Source: Lycium barbarum
Lineage: Eukaryota; Streptophyta; Magnoliopsida; Solanales; Solanaceae
Direction of reading: 5' to 3'
Length of the DNA stretch: 64,000 nucleotides
Assembly (NCBI RefSeq): GCF_019175385.1
Contig: NC_083337.1
Coordinates: 46,166,938-46,230,937 of the forward strand
Shown: positions 34,601 to 47,204 of the stretch, in pieces
Layout of the letters: each line of letters opens with the position of its first letter
Position numbering within the stretch: position 1 is the stretch's first letter
Program-made: the position numbers and the translations under genes
Notes under the pieces: model-generated
The model's database searches: none
What the model saw: only the letters and a program-made list of their open reading frames with translations
What the model was told of the DNA's origin: nothing

Positions 34601-36584
34601 TGTTATTTATTGTGACGCTTCTGGTGTGGGATTGGGCTGTGTATTGATGCAGCACGGTAGAGTTATAGCTTATGCTTCTCGGCAATTGAAAAAGCATGAA
34701 AAGAATTATCCTACTCACGATCTGGAGCTTGCAGCGGTGATCCATGCCCTGAAGATATGGAGACATTATTTATATGGCGTTCATGTTGATATCTATACAG
34801 ATCATAAGAGTCTCCAGTATATTTTCAGACAGAAAGAGCTTAATTTGCGGCAGCGGAGGTGGCTGGAGCTCCTGAAAGACTATGATGTGGATATTCTGTA
34901 TCATCCGGGCAAGGCTAATGTTGTTGCAGATGCGCTTAGCCGGAAATCTATGGGCAGCCTGGTAGATTTACAGCCAGACAGGAGAGAGATAGTACGTGAC
35001 ATTCATCAGTTGGCTAATCTTGGGGTTCGTCTGGCCGATTCTGGAGGTACACGGATTTCTGTCCGAGGGGTTTCTGAGTCATCTATTAAGGAAGATATCA
35101 AGCGGCATCAATATGAAGATCCTGTTTTGGCACGATACAGAGACACGGCCTATGATAAGGGGAAGACTCCGTTCGAGTTCACTCCGGACGGGACTTTATT
35201 ATTCAGGGGCAGGTTGTGTGTACCTGATATTGCAGGTCTTCGGCAGCAGGTTATGAGCGAGGCACATTATGCTCGCTATTCGGTCCATCCTGGGTCTACA
35301 AAGATGTACCATGATCTCCGATGCTTATACTGGTGGGATGGCATGAAACGGGATATCGCAGAGTTCGTCGCCCAGTGTCCCAATTGTCAACAGGTCAAAA
35401 TTGAACATCAGAAACCGGGTGGACTGTTGCAGGAAATGGAAATTCCGACGTGGAAGTGGGAGATCATTAATATGGACTTCATTACAGGGTTGCCTCGCAC
35501 TCCACGAAAGTATGATTCCATCTGGGTTATTGTTGATAGGCTGACAAAATCAGCCCATTTTCTCCCCGTCAGAACTACTTATTCCGCCGAGGATTATGCC
35601 GGGCTTTATATTAAAGAAATAGTGAAGCTTCATGGAGTTCCTATATCTATTATCACTGACAGAGGTGCTCAGTTCACAGCGAACTTCTGGAGATCTTTTC
35701 AGGAAGGATTAGGGACTCAGCTGAGCCTGAGCACTGCTTTCCATCCTCAGAGTGACGGACAGGCCGAGCGCACTATCCAGACGCTTGAAGATATGTTGCG
35801 GGCCTGCGTTATTGATTTCAGAGGTAGGTGGGAGGATCACTTGCCATTGATTGAATTTTCTTATAATAACAGCTACCATTCCAGCATCCAGATGGCTCCG
35901 TACGAGGCTTTATATGGTAGGAAATGCAGGTCACCTATCGGCTGGTTTGATATTGGCGAGACAGAATTAATCGGCCCAGATATGATCCAGCAGGCCGTTG
36001 ATAAGGTGAAACTTATTCGGGAACGACTATTGGCAGCCCAGAGTCGACAAAAATCATACGCTGACAAACGGCGTCGTCCTTTGGAATTCCAGGTTGGTGA
36101 TTGGGTATTTCTGAAGGTATCGCCTATGAAAGGCGTAATGCGGTTCGGCAGAAAGGGTAAGCTTAGTCCGCGTTATATTGGGCCTTATCTGATCGTGCGG
36201 AAAATTGGAAATGTCGCCTATGAGTTAGATTTGCCATCTGACTTGGAAGCGGTACATCCGGTATTTCACGTCTCTATGCTTCGTAAGTGCATCGGTGACC
36301 CTTCCAGAATATTCCCTGCAGATGATATTCAAGTGACGGAGCAACTATCGTACGAGGAGCAGCCTGTATCTATTTTGGATCGTCAGGTACGGAGGCTCCG
36401 TAATAAGGATGTAGCCTCTGTTAAGGTACTGTGGCGGAACGAGAATAGGGAGGAAATGACATGGGAGGCCGAAGAGGAAATGAAGAAGAAATACCCTCAT
36501 CTGTTCCCTATGCCCACAGGTAACCTTGAATCCCTACTTAATTTCATTTTAATACCAATCGTATGTCATATGTGTTGTCTATAA
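31665..36584 (+). CDS. A gag-pol polyprotein (Tekay/Del chromovirus), intact
   Basis: 1639 codons without a stop. Start [10 protein letters not shown] sits 2 nt after a predicted splice acceptor. Approximate domains: gag capsid 100-300; proline/serine-rich linker 300-380; zinc knuckle [14 protein letters not shown] near 400; aspartic protease with [11 protein letters not shown] near 499 (DPG instead of the usual DSG or DTG); RT about 685-900 with FIDDILVYS near 834; RNase H from about 978 (YCDASG); integrase HHCC zinc finger about 1198-1240 (CPNC); DDE core with Asp about 1270, Asp about 1330 (TDRGAQFT) and Glu about 1366 (QAERT); C-terminal chromodomain-like module about 1560-1615 ([14 protein letters not shown]). 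The protein would make virus-like particles, copy RNA to DNA and integrate it; the chromodomain class is known to bias insertion to heterochromatin. The last roughly 20 residues after the module are family-specific. A single frame for gag and pol implies protease processing rather than frameshifting. Confidence 0.96.
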   Translation: MPPKKATAAQKAKATATGETSRAQRVTRAHAHIAPDVLPPAEGSSTPPHVEEIGAAAAAGRGAAPPPVPDIPVPEPPAPRPGTEDQTMREAVQLLTRLVAGQVQGHGLGGDRAYRRDSSRAREFLTCGPPEFFGTKPEEDPEEFIRKMRRTLQFINASATESVTLASYRLYDIAANWYESWELSRGDDAPPAVWDDFSEAFLSHFLPPELRRAKADRFLLLRQRGRSVREYSMEFDSLARYAPAVVATMADRMHRYIMGLDRYFVDSCLVLAAQPGMDIARIQAHAQGMEDRHRERQPDRSQDRRQPKRARSSGYSGDSRGRQPQQPQQPSRHLSQPAQSAPPQPTGRRFDSPGYSGAGQSSRASGSRTDRGSGQTRPPRPQCSYCGRYHPGECYRATGACFSCGRQGHSVRDCPYKGSSGGAAQPTGSAARSSSSSVAMRPTRPGTSAPAGRGRGRGGASSTSGPSNRIYALSSRQDQEASPNVVTGTLLVFSRSVYALIDPGSTLSYISPLVACKIGIISEPIEPFEVATPIGDFIVAKQVYKNCSVIVCGRDTKADLVELGMVEFDVIMGMDWLASCYANVDCQNKVVRFQFPGEPVIEWAGNTASPKGKFISYLKAKKMIRKGYFYHLVRVQDLTAETPTLQSVPVVNEFPDVFPEELPGLPPEREIDFTIDLLPDTQPISIPPYRMAPAELKELKEQLKDLLEKGFIRPSTSPWGAPVLFVRKKDGSLRMCIDYRQLNKVTIKNKYPLPRIEDLFDQLQGAKYFSKIDLRSGYHQVRVREADIPKTAFRTRYGHYEFRVMSFGLTNAPAVFMDLMNRVFRPFLDMFVIVFIDDILVYSRSEAEHADHLRAVLGVLRHQELYAKFSKCEFWLASVAFLGHIIAADGVRVDTQKIEAVKTWPRPTTPTEVRSFLGLAGYYRRFVEKFASISAPLTRLTQKGAKFQWTDACERSFQLLKEKLTTAPVLTLPEGPDGYVIYCDASGVGLGCVLMQHGRVIAYASRQLKKHEKNYPTHDLELAAVIHALKIWRHYLYGVHVDIYTDHKSLQYIFRQKELNLRQRRWLELLKDYDVDILYHPGKANVVADALSRKSMGSLVDLQPDRREIVRDIHQLANLGVRLADSGGTRISVRGVSESSIKEDIKRHQYEDPVLARYRDTAYDKGKTPFEFTPDGTLLFRGRLCVPDIAGLRQQVMSEAHYARYSVHPGSTKMYHDLRCLYWWDGMKRDIAEFVAQCPNCQQVKIEHQKPGGLLQEMEIPTWKWEIINMDFITGLPRTPRKYDSIWVIVDRLTKSAHFLPVRTTYSAEDYAGLYIKEIVKLHGVPISIITDRGAQFTANFWRSFQEGLGTQLSLSTAFHPQSDGQAERTIQTLEDMLRACVIDFRGRWEDHLPLIEFSYNNSYHSSIQMAPYEALYGRKCRSPIGWFDIGETELIGPDMIQQAVDKVKLIRERLLAAQSRQKSYADKRRRPLEFQVGDWVFLKVSPMKGVMRFGRKGKLSPRYIGPYLIVRKIGNVAYELDLPSDLEAVHPVFHVSMLRKCIGDPSRIFPADDIQVTEQLSYEEQPVSILDRQVRRLRNKDVASVKVLWRNENREEMTWEAEEEMKKKYPHLFPMPTGNLESLLNFILIPIVCHMCCL

Positions 36585-36665
36585 TTAGAAACTCCCCCAA
36601 GTTATTTTCCAACCCTATAAGATTAATTTTACATTCGAGGACGAATGTTCTAAAGGGGGGGAGGA
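36585..36665 (+). other. A 3' palindrome and polypurine tract
   Basis: ACATTCGAGGACGAATGT (about 36631-36648) then AAAGGGGGGGAGGA (36652-36665) touching the right LTR, the expected plus-strand primer site. Confidence 0.9.
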
Positions 36666-39600
36666 TGTTATATCCCGTGTTTTCACACGTTTGGAAAAAT
36701 TCGATAAATATTGGATTCTTGAGATATAAGGTTAAATTTGATAGTTTGTTGAACATAAGAGTTATGTATGAAAGAATATTATCGTGGAAGTGTGGGATAA
36801 GGCTAAGGGCAAAACGTGGAATTTCGGAAATTGGTTTCGGGAATTGCAAAAATAAAATTTGTAGCCATTTGGGCTTGCAAAAATAAGAAGCACAATGAGG
36901 CCCATTTCTTGATATGGCCCAAACCCATGCCTTTAAGATATTTCCCATGTGCTAATTAGTGAATATTAGTCTTTAACTCTTAAGAAGGTTCAAGAGAAAA
37001 ATAAGACAAGGAAAGAAAAACAAGAACAAGAGCAACACTAGAGACCATTTCGGGTTTGGTATAGAAAAATTACCCCCTCCAAATCTTGCCTCCAAAATTA
37101 TTTTCTTGTTGGAATCCTACTAATTCTAGGTCCCTTCTCAACTTGGTGTAGTTGGTTTGGAAGAAAGAGGTCTTGTTCCTTCAAGTTGACCTTATATTCA
37201 AGTGAAGAAGATTGAGTAAAAAGGTAAGAATTTATCCCTTATTATTGTGTTATGAAGTCTTGTTTGTGTTGTAGTATGTAGAAATGAGTTGATTGTGTGA
37301 AGAAATGGAAGTTTGCAAAGTGGGTGTGTGTTATAGCTATATGGCCGTGAGTATGTATATGTTGTATAGCCACAATGTATAGAATTCATGTTATATCTTA
37401 GTTGTGGTTGTGTGAAATGCATATAGGAATTGAAAGTTGCATGAATTTAGTTGATGTTGATAGAAGGGCATATGGCCGTGTACTATGTTGAAGTTGGAAT
37501 GGAATGGATTAAGTTTGTTTAGTATGTTAGTTGTGTTATTGAGATTCTTGTAATGTAAATGAAGTTAGAATGATAAAAGTTTGTATCGAAATGAAATATG
37601 GAAGCTTATGTCGTTTTAGTACGATTTTATGACATTATGAAAATGAAGTTATTAGGTTGCTAATTATGACAAGTATTGATGAACTTGGAAGAAGGAAACA
37701 TGTTATGAATACGTATGCCAAAGATTAGGAGTTTTGGATAAATTATGACTATGGCGGAAAGTTGTATATTATGTATATCGAGTGTATAACTTAAGGAAAA
37801 TGATATGAAATGTCTCTAAATCTATATTGTGATGATCTTGAGTGATAATGGATGTGAAATCAATGATGTTAGTTTGAAAGTTTGGGTTAGAATGAAGGTT
37901 ATGTCAACTTGTGAGAAAAATGACTAGTTGAAGGATAATTGTGTTTTTAATGTTCTTTGTTGATGTTGATGTTGTTGTTTGGGTTGTTGTTGATTGATTT
38001 GGCCGAGTTGAATTCTCGGGGGTGCTATATGTATAGGGGAAGTGCTGCCGAAATTTCGGTAGACAAATAAGAGTTGAATTGAACTTGTAGCATCTATAAC
38101 CTACAATTGGTAAATGTGACCATTTGCAGATTTTCGACGAAACGGAGAGTGAGCTTGGATAGGCTTAAAAAGCTCAAAAGGTATGTAAAGCTACCCCGAT
38201 CCTTCTTTTGGCATGTCTAAGTGTTTTAGGATCGGATTCGGGCCTCAAAAGACCTTCTTGGCCATCGGAATCCGCAAGAGAAAATCTCAGTTTTTCCTTC
38301 AGTAGAATTGAACCATTTTGATATGCTTTCCTGAAATTATGCAAACTTTCTCTAAACTCCTTGAAAAGCTATAGAATGTCCGTAGAACCTTTATAGGTGA
38401 CCCCATAAGCTTAAAGGGCGTAATTTGAGCCCACCGCCTTGCTTGTTCCGAGGTGGGCCCGTTATTCCCGGTTTTGCCCTTAATGTACTAAAGTCTCCTT
38501 TTCGAACGATTTTTGAAAGAAACGTTTCGACTACCCTTTTTATTACCTAACGAATATGGTTTTAAATATTCTATTAAGTCTGATAAATTATTTTGACACT
38601 CGGAACGACTTCAGGAAGGTTATGCTTCTGTAATTTATTATGATGTCCGAAATGCTTTTATTATGATCCCGTCCGACTTCATTGGATGTGTTTGTCATTA
38701 ATATGCCTCATCGAGTCTCTGAAAATATTTATGATATTTTAACTGCATTTAGTTTCTCACTACTCTATTCGTGGATGCCCCAATGATTCCCACACTGAGC
38801 CCGGGCCAGGATATGTTGTCAAGCGTAATCCCCTGCATTGTTCGCCGTGCCTCGATGTGAGGGGGCAGGTATACGCGTACATGGGTTTGTGGAGTATGTT
38901 GTGCCATGTACGTTTGTTCTGATATGATTTACTATGGCCATCTGATATGACATATTGTGTTATGGGGTTATGCCCCTATTTTGATTCTTCTGTGTTGTGG
39001 CACCAGCGTCGGGAGGGTGACCACGTTCTGTCTGCCGAGTCCCTTGGCAGGGGCCGGATTTGATATGACATATGTTTCTGTACACACTCCGCATGTTTTG
39101 AAAATATATATTTGATACCTTGTATTTTCTGTTTACTTTCTGTACATTATATACCAGTTATGATTTTGTTTCTGCAACTCAGGCTTTACATATTCAGTAC
39201 ATATTTCGTACTGACCCCCTTTCCTCGGGGGCTGCGTTTTCATGCCGCGCAGGTACTGACGACAGGTTTGCCGATCCGTCTGTCTAGGATATCTTTTCCG
39301 CCATTTGGAGCGCTCTTTTATTCAGAGCCATCTTTTGGTACAGTCTGTCACTTCTATATGTGTATATTCTCGTTCATGGGTACGGCGGGGCCCTGTCCCG
39401 CCATATGATTCTGTTGGTCCATTTAGAGGTCTGTAGACATGTTTGTGGGTTGGGATCTTTCTGTACAGATATGTGTATGTGTTGTGTTTGGGCGATCCCC
39501 TTCGTCGCGGCGGCCGGTCCGCATATATCTAGATGTTGCTTTGTTGGCCCTGTGAGGCCTTTGTTGGTATTTTCTGCGTGCAGGGTATTTGGGATAGTCC

Positions 39601-39744
39601 GTAAAACAAAGGAAACTCTGCCGAAATTTTTCTGGAAATTATCTAAATTTAGAATAAAGCCTTGTTGGCTTCTGCCATATACTAGAATGCGTTTCAGTGC
39701 CCAGATCGGGCACTAGTCACGGCCTACGGGGTTGGGTCGTGACA
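36666..39744 (+). repeat. Right LTR of A
   Basis: 3079 bp, about 99.8 percent identical to the left LTR by eye. Exon-like block 38130-38180, hairpin block 39195-39253. ORFs at 36563, 39112 and 39360 are LTR copies of those at 28382, 30829 and 31077 and have no domain. Confidence 0.97.
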
Positions 39745-39749
39745 TCTAT

Positions 39750-40473
39750 ACCACACCACTTCCATTCGGCCAACACCTATACACACATATTTTATGAATT
39801 TCATCCTTTTCTACACACTTCAACATACATAAATCATCCATAACACAAGTAAAAGAGAATTGAACACATACCTTTTCTCCACTTATCTCTTCTTGCTCGG
39901 CTAGGTTCACAACTTGCACAACCATTGCTTTGCTTACTTCAACAATCACTCCATGTTAAAGAGGGCCTTCCAATTGGTGAGATTGCTAGAAGCAAATATT
40001 TTTATGATCAAGATTTTCCAAGGTTCCTCTTGGTCTAGCTATGGCCTAATGGCCCCTTTAGTTGTCTCTCCATGTTTCTTGAATATTCTAAGTAATGAAA
40101 TGAATATATGACTACTTGGTCTTCGTTTATACACATGGACAACTCATTTATTTGGGCCAAAGCCCACCCCATAGGGCACGGCCACATGGGCCCTTTTTAT
40201 TCAAGACTAAATTTTTTTTTTGTCTTGCAATTCATGAAAAATTATTTTTCCCAAATTCCAAATTTGCCCTTAGCCTTCCACAATATTTCCATGAACTCTT
40301 TTGTGAATTTCCCTTTTTACCCTTACCCTTTCTCAATATTTCCATACTAAAAATGTTCATAAATAATATTTATGAACAACTTGCACATTAAAATAATTTT
40401 GGAAAATGGTCTTGCCCTTAACTTCTCGTAATTATCTTGGATTGTCCGAACGTACAAAATACGGGCTATAACA
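39750..40473 (-). repeat. 3' LTR of B, piece 2
   Basis: Continues B after A (TCTAT at 39745-39749 is the duplicated target). Contains U3 on the minus strand: GTATGT-type donor at 39871 and the LTR start TGTTATAGCCCG at 40473. Matches 46481-47204 in the other LTR. Confidence 0.94.
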
Positions 40474-40510
40474 TCCCCCCCCCCTTTAGAACATTCGTCC
40501 TCGAATGTTC
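40474..40510 (-). other. Polypurine tract and palindrome of B
   Basis: Minus strand: GAACATTCGAGGACGAATGT, then TAAAGGGGGGGGGGGGA up to the LTR. It is the same arrangement as A, C and H although B has no genes. Confidence 0.9.
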
Positions 40511-40578
40511 AACTGACCTCATGGGGTGTGGTAATACTTCGGGAGGGTCCCTCTGATAGTTATTCTTTTCTTCATGCC

Positions 40579-42270
40579 CATTCCTTATCTTTCACCTTAT
40601 TTCCTTTATAGTTGAACTCCTCGGTCTTTACATGAGTCCTCATTTCGTGTCATGGGTTTTCCAATCCATTGCGCCAATTCATTATCCTTTTCCTTCCCTG
40701 TCATCTCTTCTCTGTCACTGTTTCGTTACAATACCTTAATAGAAGCCATGTCTTCGGCGCGCAATCTTCACTTAACGATCCAATATGGCCACAGGCTGTT
40801 CCCTGCTCTCATTTAATCTACAGTATTGCAGTCTCGCTTATCATGCTATAAATATTCATCGGCCTTTGGTGTTCTCATTTCTTCGCTCCCTGCTTCTTTA
40901 TGTCTTTGTAACTATCCCTTTTAGTCTTTCATTCTGAATATTTACCCAAAACATATGTACGTAACGTTTCTCTGCCAATTATTATCCTTCGCAGTCCAGT
41001 CGCGCTTTTGGTGACTTATGATCCGAATTCATCTAACTTCTTAGTTCGCCAAATCTTTGAATTCTTATTACAACTTTTTCCTTATTTCCTTCTGTCACAT
41101 TTCTCGACACAAGTATACTTGTTTTTGATCTCTTTATATTGGCGCTCATTTCATTCATCGTCCATTGTCTCCTTGTATGGATTCCTTACAAATATGATCG
41201 AGCATCGCTTCACATTGATGATTCATATAAGTTCATAGCGTATATTCTCATGTTCCGTATAATTAATGGTCCTTGAACTATTTTCTTGTATCCGATGAAC
41301 TCTTTCATTTCATTCCTAGACACTGCGTTCTTTCTCTCTTTCAAAAATTTCCAGACTACCAATCGTTGATACCTTCGTTTATCGGTCGTCGTCATCCGGA
41401 ATATCCTCTGAGTCTTATCATCCTCTCCATTATCCTTTGTGAGCTTAACTTGTAGCCCCCTTCCTGTTCTTTTTATTACTCTTTAAAACATGTCGCTGCC
41501 TACTTAGGTACGGCGCCAATTTGCCCGATGTGAGGGATTCAAATTGTAGCATGCACATAGCATAATTCTTGTTGGCATGAAGCATTTTCTTAAGATGTCT
41601 TCTATACTTTCCCCTTATGTCGGCTTCATGGTACACTCATCGTCAATTCGTTTCTACTTCTTTCATGTATTCTCTTGGTATGCCGATATATTTAAGCTTC
41701 GGCCTCGAGCTAATAGATTTCCTTTCTTGGCGCTTGAAAATGTTGTGATTCCTTTTTTGGCCTAATAGAATATGGTCTCCCGCCCCTCCCCCCCCCCCCC
41801 CCCCCCCCCTTTAAGAGGGCTCCTTGTATGCCAACAACCCTTTTGTGATGTTTTCATTTATATCTTACTCCTCGTCTTTCTTTCTGACTCTGCGCACCTC
41901 ATATCATCATTTTGCCCTTATTTCCATACTCTTTCATCCACTATTAATCCTTCCGCCCATTTAATTTACATACTCATAAGTCTTCTTAACTATGCGTTAG
42001 TATTGCAGTTGTGCATCCATGTTATCTCGAGCGTCCAGCTACTTTTTCTCTTCGCACAGAAGCCTTACAGTTTACACTCTCTCTATCTCTTCTCATCGAA
42101 CCTTTAACTGTATTTATGTTGCTATGACCGGGCGGTCTCCCATGTACGTTCCTTACATTTCATTCCATTTCCTTTAAGATCAAACCTCTCAGACCTCACA
42201 TGAATTCTCATTTCATACCATTAATTTTCCAATCAACAGCGTCGACCCATTATCCTTATTCTTTCCTTGG
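40579..42270 (-). repeat. Diverged direct duplication inside B
   Basis: The two arms (about 40579-40700 and 42145-42270) share words such as ATTTCCTTTA, TTTTCCAATC and CCCATTATCCTT-like runs in the same order. The spacer is about 1.4 kb and includes the poly-C tract. Confidence 0.6.
41788..41809 (-). repeat. Long C (G on minus) homopolymer, possible second polypurine tract
   Basis: About 22 nearly unbroken C, followed by TTTAAGAGGG. On the minus strand this reads CTTAAAGGGGGG..., like the true tract at 40474. It could be a central polypurine-like site or a fossil PPT from the duplication in B. Confidence 0.5.
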
Positions 42271-43980
42271 TGCGTACTTGGGTTCCTACCGCTACCCCGT
42301 TAAAGTATTCTTCTTACTCCTATGGTTAGAGATTTCCAGTTGTCCTGCGCCTAAATGCTCTCCTCTTCCTGCGACCAATCCACTTGTATATTCTTCCTAC
42401 TTTAATCCTTAACCTTCCTTAGGTTCCTTCTTCCTCGGACACCTTTCTTTTCTTTTTTGCCATTTGTGGCATCGGCTTTGAAGTTCGTGAAATTTTACTT
42501 TAAGCTTGCAAATCCGTTTCATTTCTAAGTCATCCTTTCAGGAGAACACTTCTATGTCCGAGGTAATCACATTAACGCGACAACATATTTGTCCTTTTAT
42601 ATACCAAATCTCCTAACATCATCACAAGGCTTTGTCATTCTTTCTCTTACTTCACATTCCTTCTCGTGCTCACTATTCCTTCAGTCCCACTTATTGAAAT
42701 TGGTTCTCGAACCTCACACATTCCCTTTTCGTTCCATATTACCACGCTTTATCCATTTCACGTGTCTATCCTTGAATTTCTATCCAAATAGTCTCGTGTT
42801 TTGTCGGTAGTTTCTTCCGGGCTTTTCCCACTAAGGTTTCTTACCTTTCATCTTTTTCCAACATTTTGATCTCCCTGTCTTCCATTAACTCACTCTCTTT
42901 CTTTTTCAAATATCGTTGTATTAAAATTTCAAATCTTAACTTGTTGTGAAAATAATAGCATCTTATCTTATAACACTCGCACCATTTATTTTTACTGTCA
43001 CTCGGGCTTCGGTATCCTTTACTCGATTGAGACCTTCTTTACCGTAGCGCCGGTTACTGGGACTCACATGTCCACTGATACAATCACAGATAAGATATCA
43101 TATGCATTCATATATATACGTATAATTACCATCAACTAGCCCACAAAATACTTTCAAACGCTATTCAAGCCTATCCCAATTCCAGAGCTGCGACGTACTT
43201 TCTGTCTCTTCTCTAGTCTAGCCTGTCGCGTGCTATGTGGCCTTTTATGGTATCCAATCATCCCGTATACTCTAATTTCACTCAGGCTATTCTAGCTTTT
43301 CATTTGTCTCTTATGTCTTGATATATAGAGTTTCTTGCATACTTCCCAGGGGGTCAGCCATCCTAAAATTGTTCCCACCTTAGCACGCTTAACCCCAAAA
43401 CTTTGATGAAATCCGGTACCTTAATGCTGATATAATCGCGTCTGCTTCCTCGCATGACCTTTATTACATGATTTGGGGCTAGTCGAGGTCTTACAGATTC
43501 TGAGACATTCTCGTAGCACGTCCCTTCTTTACAATTACTATTTTGCCCTTTTCACTCCTCAATATTTACTTTCCGCTTCCGTGTATAACTACCTTTCGTC
43601 ATAGATTCCCAGATTCCTGATGGTGGTGAATATGCCTTCATCGCCATTACTTTTGAGCCAAACACTTGGCTATCAGTCTGTTCGGATTTCCACTCACCAT
43701 TCTTATATCATAATCTACAGCAAAACTGCTTGTCAACTTTCCCTGAATCCTTCAACAGACCTGGTTCCTCTTATACCATTCTTTCCTTGTAAAATCTGTA
43801 CACAGCGAATATCAACAATGCCTCACAGAGCATACGGCTATATATCACATTCTAGCCATCCGGAACTGCCAATTTCAGGTAACAGATCAAATATATCAAT
43901 ACTTACCGCAGTGACTTTCCATATCATCACTTACCTGCTTCCGTCGTATGTAAGGCTTATATATGGAATTTCATTTCCCT

Positions 43981-44146
43981 ATGACTTGGCTCTATCGCAC
44001 GATCTATGACAGAAAGAAGGTCAACAATCCCTAGATGCCCCGTAGCCTCCTGTTTATAAATGTGGTGCGCTTCACACCATAAACAGGACTCTACTGGACA
44101 CGACTTTGCAGACAACCCCTAGGAAAAACCTGCTCTGATACCACTT
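43981..44146 (-). other. Primer binding site and leader of B
   Basis: Minus strand: TGGTATCAGAGCA (44131-44143) three bases from the LTR, then a leader matching A, including ATCGTGCGATAGAGCC (near 43990-44005) and the stem-loop 44049-44087. Confidence 0.88.
44049..44087 (-). other. Conserved leader stem-loop, B copy
   Basis: CCTGTTTAT pairs perfectly with ATAAACAGG, enclosing GGTGTGAAGCGCACCACA. It is longer and tighter than in A though B has no coding capacity. Confidence 0.7.
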
Positions 44147-47100
44147 TGTCACACCCTAATCTCCCTAGGGTGTGATGGGCACCCGACCCCACGTCCGGAG
44201 CCGAGCGAACCCACAGACTCTTAATACATACATAATTTGTTCGGACTCTGAAATCAAATAAAAGTAAAATACATAGTAAGCTTTCAAATCTTTCTTTTAT
44301 CTTTCTCGAATCAGGCCTGATTTGTAATCTTATGGAATCCATAACATAATACATAAAGACACATCGGCTGATGGAGCCGCTTACAAAACTGCCATCCTAC
44401 ACCCATGACTCTGTCTGCAAAGTCTCTAGTCTCGAACTAACATCACAGCACATCTACTCTGACTCGGCAACACTCCAGGAACAAATGGAGTTGTCAATCC
44501 AGCTGAAGCATCTTCTAACAGTGTTCTGTACTCATCTGGGTGTACCTGCGTGGCATGAAACGCAGCCCCCGAAGAAAGGGGGTCAGTAAGGAAAATGTAC
44601 TGAGCATGTAAGGTATGAAATATAGGAAACAGAATCATGACTCAAACAGAGAATTACCAAAATCAAGTATGGCCTTTTAGAACATCAAGGTACTTGCCTG
44701 TTAAAAAAAAATCATGCACATCCATGTCATATATCATATGTACAAATAACGTGTCCCGGCCCTCTATTGAGGGACTCGGTGGATAAAATCATACATGTCC
44801 ATATCATATGTCATATATGTGTAACGTGTCCCAGCACTCAAGTGAGGGACTCGGTGGGTAGAATCATGCATGTCAACATCATATATCATGTATACATATA
44901 ACATGTCCCGGCCCTCTATTGAGGGACTCGATAGATACATATAACCTGTCCCGGCCCTCTTTTGCGGGGCTCGGTGGATAAAATCATCATATTCCATCCT
45001 GGCCAACATCCCCATATCATCATAACATCATATACATATAACGTGTCCCGGCCCGCAAGTGAGAGGGACTCGGTGAATAATGCAGTGGAATACGCACGAG
45101 AACATGTCCTGGCCCGGGCTCAGTGAAATCCAAACTGAGGCTTGCATGAACAGAATAATGTGAAACCATATGCACATAAATCAAGACTCGATAGACAAGT
45201 GTACTTATCGACTCCTGAAGGCTCGGAAACAAGTTTCGGGTCAATCCAACTTAGTATGAGAAAGTTATGGACGTTTGAAGTACAGAACCTTCTACGAGCA
45301 TTTCAGAAGCCATTTTTGGAAGATCGAAGCAATAATCATATCAAATATCTTTCGGATATCGTATAGATCAAATCAAATATAACTTTTGGAATCACATGTA
45401 CATATCAAAGTATATCAAAGACTCGATGGAATAGTCAAATGTGTTAGCATTTGAAAAATCAAGACTTTAGTCATGTCGATTACCTTTCGAATATCATTCG
45501 GAAACATATCACATAGACCTCCGGACATCATAAATACGTATCAAAATCGTATGAAGTAGCTTATGGAAATCAAGAACGTTAGCCATCCTAGTGGCTCTAA
45601 GAGCAGGAATTTCTTTGAAATCATACATATACGTTCTTTTGCTCGTTACACAAAGATCATGCCAAAAGAAAGAAAGGTAAGTCTTACATACCTGTGCCAC
45701 GCCTTATTAGTTACGCTTATTTATCCAAACTTGCTAGTCTACATTCAAGAAAGTTGACATAGTCATTAGATTCATCGACATATACTCGTCTTATTCTTTC
45801 AAATGAATTCATTTATATTCTACCGAAATTTCGGCAGCATTTCCCCTATAAATACACCATCCCCGTGAATCTAGCTCGGCAAAACCAACAATCAACAATC
45901 CTAGAATTTAACTCGGCCAAATTATTAACAACATTACCAACAATTATACTTACAACTTCAACAATCAATCCCAAAACATATTCTAACATTAACAACTCTT
46001 GTCACACATTTCAACGGCATTACATTTATATCCAATTCCATCACATATAGTCAAGACAACATCAATGCTTACACATTCAAATACTTGCCCAAGACCTTAC
46101 AAACACAATTCAAGAATACTTCAAACAAGTCATACAATACTTAAAACAATATAGCCAATATGCCATTTCACCCGCAACCTTCCAAATGCAACAAAACCAT
46201 AACAACACACTTCCTTCTTTCAAATTCAATTACAACGACCCGACTTACATTCTTCCAAACACATGTCTCATTTCCAAATTCATGAAGTATATCAATAACC
46301 CATACATTAACAAATTTATTCTTACGAATATAAGAATTAATACTAATGTCGCGCTAACTTCTTCAATAATGCACAAACAAATTTCAAATTCATTTCAAGC
46401 CACCAAACCTTCATTTCACATCATGGAATCCACAACACAACAATCAAACTACTAAATAAAAATTAATTCATCACTTCTATACCACACCACTTCCATTCGG
46501 CCAACACCTATACACACATATTTTATGAATTTCATCCTTTTCTACACACTTCAACATACATAAATCATCTATAACACAAGTAAAAGAGAATTGAACACAT
46601 ACCTTTTCTCCACTTATCTCTTCTTGCTCGGCTAGGTTCACAACTTGCACAACCATTGCTTTGCTTACTTCAACAATCACTCCATGTTAAAGAGGTCCTT
46701 CCTATTAGTGAGATTGCTAGAAGGAAATATTTTTATGATCAAGATTTTACAAGGTTCCTCTTGGTCTAGCTATGGCCGAATGGCCCCTTTAGTTGTCTCT
46801 TTATGTTTCTTGAATATTCTAAGTAATGAAATGAATATATGACTCCTTGGTCTTCTTTTATACACATGGACAACTCATTTATTTGGGCCAAAGCCCACCC
46901 CATAGGGCACGGCCACATGGGCCCTTTTTATTCAAGACTAAATTTTTTTTTTGTCTTGCAATTCATGAAAAATTATTTTTCCCAAATTCCAAATTTGCCC
47001 TTAGCCTTCCACAATATTTCCATGAACTCTTTTGTGAATTTTCCTTTTTACCCTCATCCTTTCTCAATATTTCCATACTAAAAATGTTCATAAATAATAT

Positions 47101-47204
47101 TTATGAACAACTTGCACATTAAAATAATTTTGGAAAATGGTCTTACCCTTAACTTCTCGCAATTATCTTGGATTGTCCGAACGTACAAAATATGGGCTAT
47201 AACA
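44147..47204 (-). repeat. 5' LTR of B, uninterrupted
   Basis: 3058 bp, TGTCACACCC...GGGCTATAACA. Contains hairpins 44545-44613, repeat zone about 44750-45115, exon-like block 45692-45738 and a GTATGT-type donor at 46602. It preserves the empty site of A near 46471-46500, which confirms the A insertion. Confidence 0.95.
45692..45738 (-). other. Exon-like block in B 5' LTR
   Basis: 47 nt, minus strand, TTGAATGTAG before it and GTATGTAAGA after it. Confidence 0.6.

Larger units (their letters stand above)
28383..39744 (+). mobile_element. Element A: young, apparently intact Tekay/Del-like element
   Basis: 11362 bp with perfect TSD TCTAT (28378-28382 and 39745-39749). The uninterrupted target is visible at about 46471-46500 in the other B LTR. 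The LTRs are both 3079 bp with only about five differences that I could find. It has primer site, leader, a single open gag-pol, and polypurine tract. Everything needed for autonomous movement appears present; activity is not shown by sequence. It is the most recent event in the stack. Confidence 0.97.
40511..43980 (-). other. B internal region, non-coding
   Basis: About 3.5 kb, pyrimidine-rich on the plus strand. ORFs of 60-129 aa exist on both strands, but none has a retroelement motif or hydrophobic or charged pattern that I can name. Two stretches, about 40579-40700 and 42145-42270, are diverged duplicates. Parts near 43283-43330 and 43600-43640 resemble D near 51259-51310 and 51715-51760, so B and D share an old non-coding interior. 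Confidence 0.75.
26050..47204 (-). mobile_element. Element B: non-coding (LARD-like) Tekay-type element carrying A
   Basis: Reads TGTCACACCC at the low end and GGGCTATAACA at the high end, with TSD TAAGA (26045-26049 and 47205-47209). The minus strand runs 5' LTR 44147-47204, primer site, leader, a 3.67-kb internal region, polypurine tract, then 3' LTR 26050-28382 plus 39750-40473, split by A. LTR lengths are 3058 and about 3057 bp and differ by scattered bases. The interior has no gag, RT, RNase H or integrase, so mobility required proteins from another element. The leader and polypurine signals match A, C and H. Confidence 0.93.

Noticed and set aside
31665..36584. Pararetrovirus integration instead of retrotransposon
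   Set aside because: Has LTRs, TSD and integrase; lacks movement or coat protein regions, so it is a Ty3-type element.
41772..42107. 111-aa ORF with a proline run in B
   Set aside because: Starts in the homopolymer C tract and is on the strand opposite to B; no domain.
44371..45366. ORFs of 72-87 aa shared with 26.0-27.3 kb
   Set aside because: Shared only because both are B LTRs.
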